Assembly: GCA_035362715.1 (NCBI GenBank)
Contig: DAOSDU010000001.1
Location: 1 to 64,000, forward strand
Origin: Methanofastidiosum sp.
GTDB taxonomy: Archaea > Methanobacteriota_B > Thermococci > Methanofastidiosales > Methanofastidiosaceae
DNA: 64,000 nt
Direction: 5' to 3'
In this document: in pieces, positions 1 through 7,286 of the stretch
Position numbering within the stretch: position 1 is the stretch's first letter
Layout of the letters: each line of letters starts with the position of its first letter
Notes under the pieces: model-generated
What the model was told of the DNA's origin: nothing
Database searches by the model: none
Seen by the model: only the letters and a program-made list of their open reading frames with translations
Program-made: the position numbers and the translations under genes

Positions 1-522
1 AATACCTTTCTTTACTATATCTCCTTTAGACATGTATGCAAGGGGTGTTTTAAGTTTAATATTTGTATGGTCCTTTGTCCCGGCATCAATTAGTTCTTGA
101 AAAGCCTCAAAGAAAAGAGGTCTGCAATCGGGATATCCTGAGAAATCTATTGAATTTGCCCCATAGTAAATAGCTTCTGCACCAACTACTTCTGCCCATG
201 CTGTGGCTAAAGAAAGCAGGATGGAATTTCTGAAAGGAACGTAACTTGGCGGTATTCCTATAGTTTCTGCTTTTGGTAGATCAATAGACTTATCAGTTAG
301 TCCACTGCCCCCTATCTCTTTTAAGAAATCAAGATTAATAACTTTGAAATCCAGGGCATTATAAAATGAGGAAATATCTTTTGCGCAGTTATACTCTTTC
401 TTATTTGTCCTCTGCCCGTAATCAACATGAATAACGTAAATATTATACCCATCTTTTTTTGCTATTGCAGCGCAAACAGCAGAATCCATTCCTCCACTAA
501 GCAATACAACAGCAGTTTTCAT
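1..522 (-). CDS. queC: 7-cyano-7-deazaguanine synthase QueC (C-terminus outside window)
   Basis: QueC converts 7-carboxy-7-deazaguanine to preQ0 with ATP and ammonia, the precursor of archaeosine in archaeal tRNA. Reading leftwards from an ATG at 522, the protein opens with an ATP-pyrophosphatase P-loop (LSGGMDS, residues 8-14) followed by HVDYGQR and VPFRNS, all typical of QueC. 174 codons are visible and the frame is still open at base 1, so the C-terminal part with the zinc-binding cysteines is missing. The start overlaps the stop of mptA in an ATGA, indicating translational coupling in a queD-queE-mptA-queC operon. Confidence 0.95.
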   Translation of the reverse strand, partial: MKTAVVLLSGGMDSAVCAAIAKKDGYNIYVIHVDYGQRTNKKEYNCAKDISSFYNALDFKVINLDFLKEIGGSGLTDKSIDLPKAETIGIPPSYVPFRNSILLSLATAWAEVVGAEAIYYGANSIDFSGYPDCRPLFFEAFQELIDAGTKDHTNIKLKTPLAYMSKGDIVKKGI

Positions 523-1313
523 GTTTCTATGACCCCCTCAGCAAAAACATCATGTCTGTGTATTGATTCATAGCTTAAGCATTCTGCGTGTATTTTTGAT
601 TTATTAAATTTAGAAGAGGCGAGAGATAACATATTTCTGCAAACATCCTCGACGAAAAGTGGGTTTGTATGCATTTTATCTACAACAAATGACTCATCCT
701 CAGTTTTTAATAAAGTAAAGACTCTTGCCGAAAATGAATTTTCAACAGTTTCAATCATCTCTTCAAGGTCAATATCATTGTCAAAATCTGTTTCAATCTT
801 TAAATTTCCAACAGCTCTTTGTATATGTGTTCCCTTCTTATTAACGGCCAACGCATGGGGACACGCAGTATTTCCTACAACACTGGCTTCTAATATTTTT
901 ATCCATGTGCCATTGTTATTTTTTAGTCTTACTTTGACATCGTGTATCTCAATTGTATCTTTCTTACTTACAGGTGTTTTTTCATAAATGGGTATTTCAG
1001 ATTCAAATTCAATTTCAGCACTTACATAACTGTGTTTAACCTTCAATTTTTCAAGTATGTGCTTCCCTATTTGTTCAAGGGATTTGTGATTATCTCTCAC
1101 TTCATCTTCTAAGATCTCTGTAATACTCTCGATGAATCTACTCATATGAACTCCTTTTTTGTCCTGATCTAGATCCATAAAAATATTGATCTTTGGTATA
1201 TGGCGAAATTCTTTGTTATTTCTGTCTATCTTGATAAGAGTTTTTAGATTTTTAATTCCAACTCTTTCAAGCTTTAGTTGATGTTTTGGCGACTCATCTT
1301 GAGTATTAATCAT
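519..1313 (-). CDS. mptA: GTP cyclohydrolase MptA / FolE2 type (GTP-CH-IB)
   Basis: 264 aa metal-dependent GTP cyclohydrolase of the COG1469 family. Diagnostic segments are KKGVHMSRF near residue 54, NTACPHA near 148 and the C-terminal SIHRHDVFAEG. In methanogens the family makes the first pterin intermediate; here it sits between queE and queC, so it most likely supplies dihydroneopterin-type precursor to QueD for preQ0 synthesis, and possibly also to methanopterin synthesis. The ATG at 1313 follows a GGGGGAT ribosome binding site and overlaps the queE stop by 4 nt (ATGA). Family assignment is firm; the exact product (cyclic phosphate versus triphosphate) cannot be read from sequence. Confidence 0.92.
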   Translation of the reverse strand: MINTQDESPKHQLKLERVGIKNLKTLIKIDRNNKEFRHIPKINIFMDLDQDKKGVHMSRFIESITEILEDEVRDNHKSLEQIGKHILEKLKVKHSYVSAEIEFESEIPIYEKTPVSKKDTIEIHDVKVRLKNNNGTWIKILEASVVGNTACPHALAVNKKGTHIQRAVGNLKIETDFDNDIDLEEMIETVENSFSARVFTLLKTEDESFVVDKMHTNPLFVEDVCRNMLSLASSKFNKSKIHAECLSYESIHRHDVFAEGVIET

Positions 1314-1957
1314 TTGATATCCCCCAATTTATGTATCTGAAGCACTACTCTGATATTATTGTGATTTATCGGATTTGTAAGATACATTTCACATAACTCT
1401 TTATAATTAAGTTTGCCCCAACAAGGTTGGATAATAAGAGGAACGTTAAAAGAGTTTTCCTCAATAAATTTCTTTAAAAAATCATAATCAATTCTATCGG
1501 CGATTACGGCCTTCATCTGGCCATTTCTTTTTTTTATAGCATTTACAATCTTTTTGAAAATATCTAAATCATTTGTTTCGTTATTGCTGCTTGGAGTCTT
1601 AATATCAACACTTATGAAATCAGTTTTCAATAAAACGTCATCATAGAATGAACCGTTTGTTTCAATACCTAGGTAGTAATTTTTTTTGTGAAGTTTATCA
1701 ACAATTTCTCCTATATCTTGGAGCAAAGGTTCCCCCCCAGTAATTAGAACAGAATTAATATGATTGTTTAATTTATCAATTTCTTCTATTATTTCTTCAG
1801 TACTTTTTTCAACTGCATTATAGTTGGCATATTTAGTATCACACCAACTGCAGTCGAGATTGCATCCAGAGAGTCTTAAAAATATAGTAGGCTTGCCAAT
1901 TTCTAATCCCTCTCCGTTGAATGAGACAAATATCTCAGAAACTAAGAGATTTTTCAT
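1310..1957 (-). CDS. queE: 7-carboxy-7-deazaguanine synthase QueE (radical SAM)
   Basis: 215 aa radical SAM enzyme that contracts the 6-carboxytetrahydropterin ring to 7-carboxy-7-deazaguanine. The N-terminus has SEIFVSFNGEG and the cluster-binding GCNLDCSWCDTKY, then the SAM-binding ITGGEPLLQ. Length fits the family. The start ATG at 1957 lies in CCAATGA, overlapping the queD stop, with a GAGGT ribosome binding site that is itself inside the queD 3' end. It is the third enzyme of the clustered preQ0 pathway. Confidence 0.94.
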   Translation of the reverse strand: MKNLLVSEIFVSFNGEGLEIGKPTIFLRLSGCNLDCSWCDTKYANYNAVEKSTEEIIEEIDKLNNHINSVLITGGEPLLQDIGEIVDKLHKKNYYLGIETNGSFYDDVLLKTDFISVDIKTPSSNNETNDLDIFKKIVNAIKKRNGQMKAVIADRIDYDFLKKFIEENSFNVPLIIQPCWGKLNYKELCEMYLTNPINHNNIRVVLQIHKLGDIK

Positions 1958-2313
1958 TGGAAGACCTCTACGTAAGAGCCTTCACCTTCATATAGTCTTA
2001 TAGAAAAAAGCTTAACTTTAGTTTTTTCAAATTCCTTTTCAAGTTTTAAGAAAATATCCTTTGCCATATTCTCTACTGTTGGTTGGGTGTATAAATCATT
2101 CAAAAAACAATGATCCATCTTACTTACTATTTTTTCAGTGACTATTTTCTTTAAATCGAAAAGATCCATGACCATCCCAGTTTTATCTGGAGTACCTTCC
2201 ACTGTAACGATCAATTTGTACGTGTGACCATGAAGATTAGCACATGCACCGTCATAATCGACTAATTTGTGCGCTGCATCAAATTTGAATGTTTTACTTA
2301 ATCTAAATTTCAT
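1954..2313 (-). CDS. queD: 6-carboxy-5,6,7,8-tetrahydropterin synthase QueD
   Basis: 119 aa member of the 6-pyruvoyl-tetrahydropterin synthase family, catalysing the second step towards preQ0. Zinc-binding histidines are visible in FDAAHKL and NLHGHTYKL, and the family's catalytic-type segments DLFDLKK and MDHCFLND follow. The frame stays open nine codons further upstream, but the ATG at 2313 is preferred because it is preceded by GTGAT, the common ribosome binding site in this window, and begins with MKFRLSKTF as in homologues. A promoter candidate lies just upstream. Confidence 0.93.
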   Translation of the reverse strand: MKFRLSKTFKFDAAHKLVDYDGACANLHGHTYKLIVTVEGTPDKTGMVMDLFDLKKIVTEKIVSKMDHCFLNDLYTQPTVENMAKDIFLKLEKEFEKTKVKLFSIRLYEGEGSYVEVFQ

Positions 2314-2354
2314 GATAATCACATATAGAAGGCTATACAATAAGAGACTAAGAT

Positions 2355-2365
2355 TAATTTATAAT
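2355..2365 (-). promoter_or_regulatory. TATA-box promoter candidate for the queD-queE-mptA-queC operon
   Basis: Read leftwards, CATTATAAATT sits about 42 nt upstream of the queD ATG in the short gap after pyrF. A start of transcription about 25 nt downstream would leave a short leader holding the GTGAT ribosome binding site. The que genes may also be reached by read-through from pyrF. Inference from spacing only. Confidence 0.4.
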
Positions 2366-2390
2366 GATTTCTCTTTAATTTGATTATAAC

Positions 2391-3137
2391 TCAGCATTTA
2401 CTTGCCTTCAACCCTTTTTCCACTTCTTTGTATATCTTCTTTAGTATTTCAGTTCTATTGTCTGAATTCAATATGCTTCTGCCAACAACAATAACTGATG
2501 AGCCATTGACAATTGCTTCTTCTGGAGTGCATGTCCTTTTTTGATCAGAAACTTTATCGTCTCTTAATCTTACTCCAGGAGTTACATAGATCATTTCTTT
2601 ATCAAGATGTGACCTAATAATATTAATATCGTTGGGGGAGCAAACTAGTCCGTCACACCCATTTTCTGATGCCATTTTTGCATATTGCACTAAGGCGGAA
2701 TCAAGAGGCTTATCGATTAGAATATCTTTCAACGATTTTTCATCATGGCTTGTAAGAACTGTTACGCCCAAAATATTTGGCCTGATATTCCCATAATACT
2801 TGACACCGCTATTGACACCTTTAACTGAAGCCTGGATCATCTCTTTTCCGCCCATCGAGTGAATTGTAAACATCTTGACTTTGTGCTTGACCAAAGCCTT
2901 TGAAGCTCCCTCCACGGTATTAGGTATATCATGAAATTTAAGATCCAAAAAAACATCCCTATCGTAGCTCTGTGGGATTTTGATTGAAGAAGTTCCTTCG
3001 GAAACAAATAATTCTTTCCCGATTTTATATACCCCAACATATTCAGAACTCTCTTCAACTAATTCTTTGGCTAAATCTAAATTATCAACGTCAAGTGCTA
3101 GACATATCCTCCTTCGAACATCCTCTTCCATAATCAT
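2391..3137 (-). CDS. pyrF: Orotidine 5'-phosphate decarboxylase
   Basis: Last step of UMP synthesis. The protein starts with RICLALDV and carries the catalytic FLDLKFHDIPNT (the D-K-x-x-D-type active site), then VTPGVR and VVGRSIL near the C-terminus, as in the family; about 248 aa. Of several possible starts (GTG 3149, ATG 3137, ATG 3131) the ATG at 3137 is chosen because it overlaps the pyrE stop as TAATG and has GGGAGTGG upstream. Tightly coupled to pyrE and pyrD. Confidence 0.93.
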   Translation of the reverse strand: MIMEEDVRRRICLALDVDNLDLAKELVEESSEYVGVYKIGKELFVSEGTSSIKIPQSYDRDVFLDLKFHDIPNTVEGASKALVKHKVKMFTIHSMGGKEMIQASVKGVNSGVKYYGNIRPNILGVTVLTSHDEKSLKDILIDKPLDSALVQYAKMASENGCDGLVCSPNDINIIRSHLDKEMIYVTPGVRLRDDKVSDQKRTCTPEEAIVNGSSVIVVGRSILNSDNRTEILKKIYKEVEKGLKASKC

Positions 3138-3742
3138 TAACTTCGCCACTCCCTTGGATTCTTTTTCCAGATCTCTATTTCTTTCTTATTATGCCCAAGT
3201 TTATCTGATTCATATTCAAGTAATCCATCAAGTGTCAAAAGACTTTGAAACGGAACATCTAGCTCTTGGAATAATTTTATAGATTCAGGAAATTGGTAAG
3301 AGAATATAGAACAAGCATTCAAGGATTTTGCAGAAGACTCTTTCAGTAAATTGATCGCCCTTCCAAGGGATCCACCTGTTGAAACAACATCTTCTATAAC
3401 AAGTATATTTTTATTAAAATCAATGTTTCCTTCAATGCTCTGTTTTTTCCCATAGTCCTTGTGGGAAGATCTAATGTACGCAAATGGCACATCAAGTTTA
3501 TCAGAGAGCCACGCACCCCATGAGATGCCACCTGTTGCAACACCGATCACAGATTCAATATTCATGCCATTTATTTTATCTAAGAATCCCGATATTATCA
3601 TTTTTCTCTCCTTTGGATAAGATATCAGCCGTCTTGTGTCGCAGTAAATTGGGCTCTTTATCCCTGAAGAAAAGGTGAAGGGATTTTCTGCATCTATGTG
3701 AATGCTTTTCGTTATGAAAAGTATGTCATAGAGCGCTTTCAA
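3137..3742 (-). CDS. pyrE: Orotate phosphoribosyltransferase
   Basis: 201 aa type I phosphoribosyltransferase that makes OMP from orotate and PRPP. The PRPP-binding loop is seen in ILVIEDVVSTGGS, and SPIYCDTRRL and FAYIRSSHKDYGKK are the usual OPRT motifs. The start is a TTG at 3742 embedded in GAATTGA, overlapping the pyrD stop, with GGTGATG just upstream. It lies between pyrD and pyrF. Confidence 0.94.
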   Translation of the reverse strand: MKALYDILFITKSIHIDAENPFTFSSGIKSPIYCDTRRLISYPKERKMIISGFLDKINGMNIESVIGVATGGISWGAWLSDKLDVPFAYIRSSHKDYGKKQSIEGNIDFNKNILVIEDVVSTGGSLGRAINLLKESSAKSLNACSIFSYQFPESIKLFQELDVPFQSLLTLDGLLEYESDKLGHNKKEIEIWKKNPREWRS

Positions 3743-4671
3743 TTCATCACCTTTAGTTTCCCTCTAAAATCTTCTAGAGATTTGTAGCCTTTCTTTTCCA
3801 TTATCGCTTTAAGCTCTCTTGTTACCCTCTCAAATATTTGCGGCCCTTCCTGTGCGAAAGAGGTCCCAAGTTGCAGCAAAGTAGCGCCTGATAGGATAAA
3901 TTCAAATGCATCAATGCCGCTGTATACCCCGCCTACCCCTACAATTTTGATACTTTTATCCAGAAGTTCGTGGAACTTCCTGACGTTTGCAAGGGCTGTC
4001 GGTTTGATATATTTCCCTCCAAGACCGCCAAATCCACCTTTTGGCTTTATTAGAACTTTCTCAGTTTCCCAGTCTATGAAAAGGGCATTTCCAATTGAAT
4101 TAATGCTAACTATAAAAGAGATTTTGGAATTATTAAGAATCGAAGCCATCTCCTCAAAATGAACAAAATCAAAGTATGGCGGGAGTTTGACACCCCACGG
4201 CTTATCAGAAACATCACCCACTACACCCATTATCTCTTCAGACATTTCAAAGTCATATCCTATCTGTGGCCTTCCAACAACATTAGGGCATGATAGATTA
4301 ATCTCTAAGATATCCACATTGGAAGTGTTAAATGACTCAACTATTTTTTTGTACTCCTGGCTTTCTGCACCGGCTATGCTTGCTATTAATGGCTTACCGT
4401 AGGATTTTAACTTAGGAGTTATCTCATTATAGTACTTGTACCCAAGATTTGGTAACCCCATTGAATTAATTGACCCCCATTCAACATCAACATACCTTGG
4501 CTCGGGATTTCCCTCGCGCACTTCAACTGTGCATGACTTCATTACAATTCCGCCGGCAGAAGAAGTTGCGATGTCTGTCAATTCTTCTAAAGTTGTATCT
4601 AGTGGCCCTGATGCGTTCATTATGCAACTATCGAAATGAACCCCCGAGATATCTGCGGAAATGTCAATCAT
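3739..4671 (-). CDS. pyrD: Dihydroorotate dehydrogenase, class 1A-like
   Basis: 310 aa FMN-dependent oxidation of dihydroorotate to orotate. INLSCPN places the catalytic-base position as Cys128 (class 1, cytosolic); SINSMGLPN near residue 70 and GVGGVYSGIDAFEFI near the C-terminus bind FMN. The run NVVGRPQIGYDFE and WGVKLPPYFD recall the fumarate-using class 1A enzymes (Lactococcus DHODA, trypanosomatids) more than the PyrK-dependent class 1B, and no pyrK gene is present in this window. Start ATG 4671 with GGAGAT upstream, overlapping the preceding gene by 4 nt. Enzyme identity is firm; subclass is inference from remembered motifs. Confidence 0.92.
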   Translation of the reverse strand: MIDISADISGVHFDSCIMNASGPLDTTLEELTDIATSSAGGIVMKSCTVEVREGNPEPRYVDVEWGSINSMGLPNLGYKYYNEITPKLKSYGKPLIASIAGAESQEYKKIVESFNTSNVDILEINLSCPNVVGRPQIGYDFEMSEEIMGVVGDVSDKPWGVKLPPYFDFVHFEEMASILNNSKISFIVSINSIGNALFIDWETEKVLIKPKGGFGGLGGKYIKPTALANVRKFHELLDKSIKIVGVGGVYSGIDAFEFILSGATLLQLGTSFAQEGPQIFERVTRELKAIMEKKGYKSLEDFRGKLKVMN

Positions 4672-5582
4672 TTTATCTCCATCCCTAGAATCTTTCTTGG
4701 GTTTGTCACTGCCATTGTAGCTAAAGCATTCTCTGATATACCTTCATTGTTTAGCAAGTTCATGTAGGTCTCAAGACATTCACTTGAAGATGGATTTCTC
4801 ACCTGCCCTGCATCAGAAGATATGATACATTGCTCATACCCAACTTCTTCAATATCTTCCTTTATTGTTTTGAGGGGATAGTCTTCCGGATGGTCTCTGT
4901 CTAGCCACATGATGTAACAGTGCTCAATGTATGCTCCTTTTCCGGCAAGCTCCTTCTGGACATCTATGGGCATTTTGATGTCCCTCTGCATCGGGTGAGT
5001 AATGATTGTAGGGATGCCCATTTTTAATGCTTCACTTGCTAGTACATAACTTTCCTGCCATGACAAGTGCCCTGTTGCAAGAATTCCGTTATTTTCTTTT
5101 ATTGCCTTAAGGACTCTATTGCATTTATCGAATAATCTATAATTCCAGTCTGTGACTTTTATTGCTTTTAGTTCAGATTTTAATCTAGGTTTAAATTTTG
5201 GATCCTTTACCCACTCGGGGGGTATCTCGTACTCACTGTGATTGTTCAAAAGATGGTTTTCCGCATGTATTGTGGGGAACCACACGATAATTGGCGCACC
5301 CTTTGACATTGTTGCAGAAGCGTATATTGCACTTGGATTAAACCCTCCCATGAAGTAATTCAAAGTTATTGACCCTATTAGAAAAGGGCCTTCTGATTTT
5401 TTTTCAACTGTGTTTATTACCGATATTGTTGGGAATGCATGAGACTTTAATGCTATTCCAGTTATTTTTCCTTTTTCATTCTTTAGAAGGCTCTCTACAG
5501 TGTCCCTTCTCGGTAGAACGTCCGGCCCTATGTGGTAGTGCATGTCTATTGAATCTCTGACTATTGATTCGATATTAGACAT
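4668..5582 (-). CDS. Amidohydrolase-fold protein, DUF6282-like, in the pyr operon
   Basis: 304 aa protein with a metal-binding N-terminal DMHYHIGPD (His15 and His17), further candidate ligands in ATGHLSW, PTIITHPMQRD and IISSDAGQ, arranged like a TIM-barrel metallo-hydrolase. It resembles the DUF6282 group of amidohydrolase-related proteins as I remember it. It is joined by 4-nt overlaps to a cytosine-deaminase-like gene upstream and pyrD downstream, so a role in pyrimidine or related cyclic-amide metabolism is likely. A dihydroorotase role is possible but unproven; no classical pyrC lies in this window. Confidence 0.7.
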   Translation of the reverse strand: MSNIESIVRDSIDMHYHIGPDVLPRRDTVESLLKNEKGKITGIALKSHAFPTISVINTVEKKSEGPFLIGSITLNYFMGGFNPSAIYASATMSKGAPIIVWFPTIHAENHLLNNHSEYEIPPEWVKDPKFKPRLKSELKAIKVTDWNYRLFDKCNRVLKAIKENNGILATGHLSWQESYVLASEALKMGIPTIITHPMQRDIKMPIDVQKELAGKGAYIEHCYIMWLDRDHPEDYPLKTIKEDIEEVGYEQCIISSDAGQVRNPSSSECLETYMNLLNNEGISENALATMAVTNPRKILGMEIK

Positions 5583-6823
5583 CAGTTACTCCCCCTTTCA
5601 AGTCTATTTTTATCAAGAGAAAGAATATTTCCATTTTTAATGACGTAGGGTATTGTTTCATCGCTGTTTAGAATATCAAGTTTTGACTTGCCGTCTGTGA
5701 TTATTATGTCAGCTTGTCTTCCTTCTTCTATTCCGTAATTTAATCCCAGAAGTTTTGCGCCGTTTGTTGTTGCCATTGATATGGCCCCATCTATGTAATC
5801 TCTTGTGGTCATCCTTGTTGCAGATACCAGCATGTGAAGCTCTCTTATCATGCTACAGTTTCCAAATGGGTAGAAGATATCCCTTACATTATCAGTTCCT
5901 ATTGCAACGTTTATTCCACTGTCGTATAGCTCAGTTACCCTAGTTATGCTGTTTGATGGCCTTATCCAGAGGTCACTTACTTCTGCAAATCTTGTAATCA
6001 TGTTTGCACTTGGGGTAACTATGACATTAATCCTTAGAGCCTTCATCTGTTCAATTATCTCTCTTGCCTTTTCTGTTGGCAGTCTTGAAAGCGCTATTGC
6101 ATGAGTTACTGTTACCCTCCCATTGAAATTTTCTTCCTTCGTCTTTTTTATTACCTCTGGCAGTATTGCCATTCTCGGGTCATTTGTTTCGTCTACCTGG
6201 ATATCAAGATTCTTATTATACTGTTTTGCGAGCTCAAAAAGAATTTCAAGATGCCTTTTCTCATTTCCCTTTGCTTCAACTAGTGGTAGACCTCCAACTA
6301 CATCTGCTCCAAGTTCCATTGCTTTTTCCATTAAGTCTCTTTTTGCTTCATCAACTACACCTTCCTGCGGGAAAGCTGCTATCTGTATGTATACTCTATC
6401 TTTGTATTTTTCTCTTAATTTTAGGAGAGATCTAATCGAGACTACCCCGGCCGTTGGATCTACATCCACTTGTGTTCTTATTGCCGTTATCCCTTTTGAG
6501 AGCATCTTTTCTATTGTATCAGTTGCTCTTTTTTCAATGTCTGATTCTGAATAAGAACTTTTCAATTTTTTTAATAGAAGCCTGTTTTCTTCAAGTGTCT
6601 TACCAAGATGGTCTTCTGTCATCTTGTCTAGTAGATTTGACTTATCAAGATGACAGTGGGAATTCACAAAACCACTTATTACATAATTTTTATTTGCATC
6701 TATGTTTGTTTTGCCATTATTCAATCTGCCTATTTTTTCTATTTTGCCATTATTAATACCAATATCAGAAATAGTGGTATCGTTGATTCTTGCATTCTTA
6801 ATGACAAGACTAAATTCGCTCAA
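5582..6823 (-). CDS. Cytosine deaminase-like amidohydrolase (CodA family)
   Basis: 413 aa metal-dependent hydrolase. It has the HxH metal motif NSHCHLDK (His56, His58), the catalytic VDE in the middle, VTHAIAL with a third His and AIGTDNVRDIFYPFG with the conserved Asp; the last segment is close to the cytosine deaminase signature. Substrate could be cytosine, a creatinine-type ring or another heterocycle. The start is a TTG at 6823: it lies 7 nt after AAAGGAGG, whereas the upstream TTG at 6844 lacks a site. It heads the codA-like/DUF6282/pyrD/pyrE/pyrF run, suggesting pyrimidine salvage linked to de novo synthesis. Confidence 0.82.
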   Translation of the reverse strand: MSEFSLVIKNARINDTTISDIGINNGKIEKIGRLNNGKTNIDANKNYVISGFVNSHCHLDKSNLLDKMTEDHLGKTLEENRLLLKKLKSSYSESDIEKRATDTIEKMLSKGITAIRTQVDVDPTAGVVSIRSLLKLREKYKDRVYIQIAAFPQEGVVDEAKRDLMEKAMELGADVVGGLPLVEAKGNEKRHLEILFELAKQYNKNLDIQVDETNDPRMAILPEVIKKTKEENFNGRVTVTHAIALSRLPTEKAREIIEQMKALRINVIVTPSANMITRFAEVSDLWIRPSNSITRVTELYDSGINVAIGTDNVRDIFYPFGNCSMIRELHMLVSATRMTTRDYIDGAISMATTNGAKLLGLNYGIEEGRQADIIITDGKSKLDILNSDETIPYVIKNGNILSLDKNRLERGSN

Positions 6824-6928
6824 GTAAATACCTCCTTTGGACAAGGAGGGTATAAGAAAAACTGTTTTGAACTTTTTTTAGCGTTTTCAGTCGTTCTATA
6901 ACAACCTTTCCAAACCAATCCAAGAATC

Positions 6929-6936
6929 ATATATAA
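6929..6936 (-). promoter_or_regulatory. BRE/TATA promoter of the codA-like/pyr operon
   Basis: Read leftwards the sequence AAAACCTTATATATG forms a good archaeal BRE plus TATA box about 106 nt upstream of the TTG start of the first gene. A transcript starting near 6905 would have a leader of about 80 nt. The BRE side overlaps an inverted repeat (6939-6968). Confidence 0.55.
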
Positions 6937-6938
6937 GG

Positions 6939-6968
6939 TTTTGGGTTTTGATTCCCAAAATTATTGGG
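6939..6968. promoter_or_regulatory. Overlapping inverted repeats beside the pyr-operon promoter
   Basis: TTTTGGG (6939-6945) and CCCAAAA (6954-6960) form a perfect 7-bp inverted repeat with 8 nt between arms. A further TTGGG at 6964-6968 pairs with the same CCCAA with 5 nt between. The block touches the BRE of the leftward promoter, the position of a repressor operator. It also lies 48 nt past the leader-distal end of the CRISPR array, so a termination stem for the pre-crRNA is an alternative. Confidence 0.4.
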
Positions 6969-7016
6969 TAAGATTATAAGATGGGCGCATAATAAAAAAA
7001 TCTAATCTCAGTGTAT

Positions 7017-7286
7017 ATTTCAATCCTATAATAGTCTTATTCTAACCTCCTGAAGACGACCCTATTGTTGCTGCACTAAAGAGCAATTTCAATCCTATAA
7101 TAGTCTTATTCTAACTAACTAGCCATACATCAAATGCATCGATACAGCTAGATTTCAATCCTATAATAGTCTTATTCTAACCTCCTGAAGACGACCCTAT
7201 TGTTGCTGCACTAAAGAGCAATTTCAATCCTATAATAGTCTTATTCTAACTAACTAGCCATACATCAAATGCATCGATACAGCTAG
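7017..7286. repeat. Tandem duplication of a two-spacer unit at the leader-distal end
   Basis: Bases 7017-7151 (repeat, 39-nt spacer, repeat, 36-nt spacer; 135 bp) are repeated exactly at 7152-7286. The duplicated spacers begin CTCCTGAAGACG and TAACTAGCCATA on this strand. This is recombination between CRISPR repeats, not independent acquisition. Confidence 0.98.

Noticed and set aside
6123..6554. Long rightward frames opposite the amidohydrolase, pyr, ATPase and gat genes
   Set aside because: They are antisense shadows rich in Ser/Phe/Leu with no ribosome binding sites or family motifs, opposite genes with clear homology.
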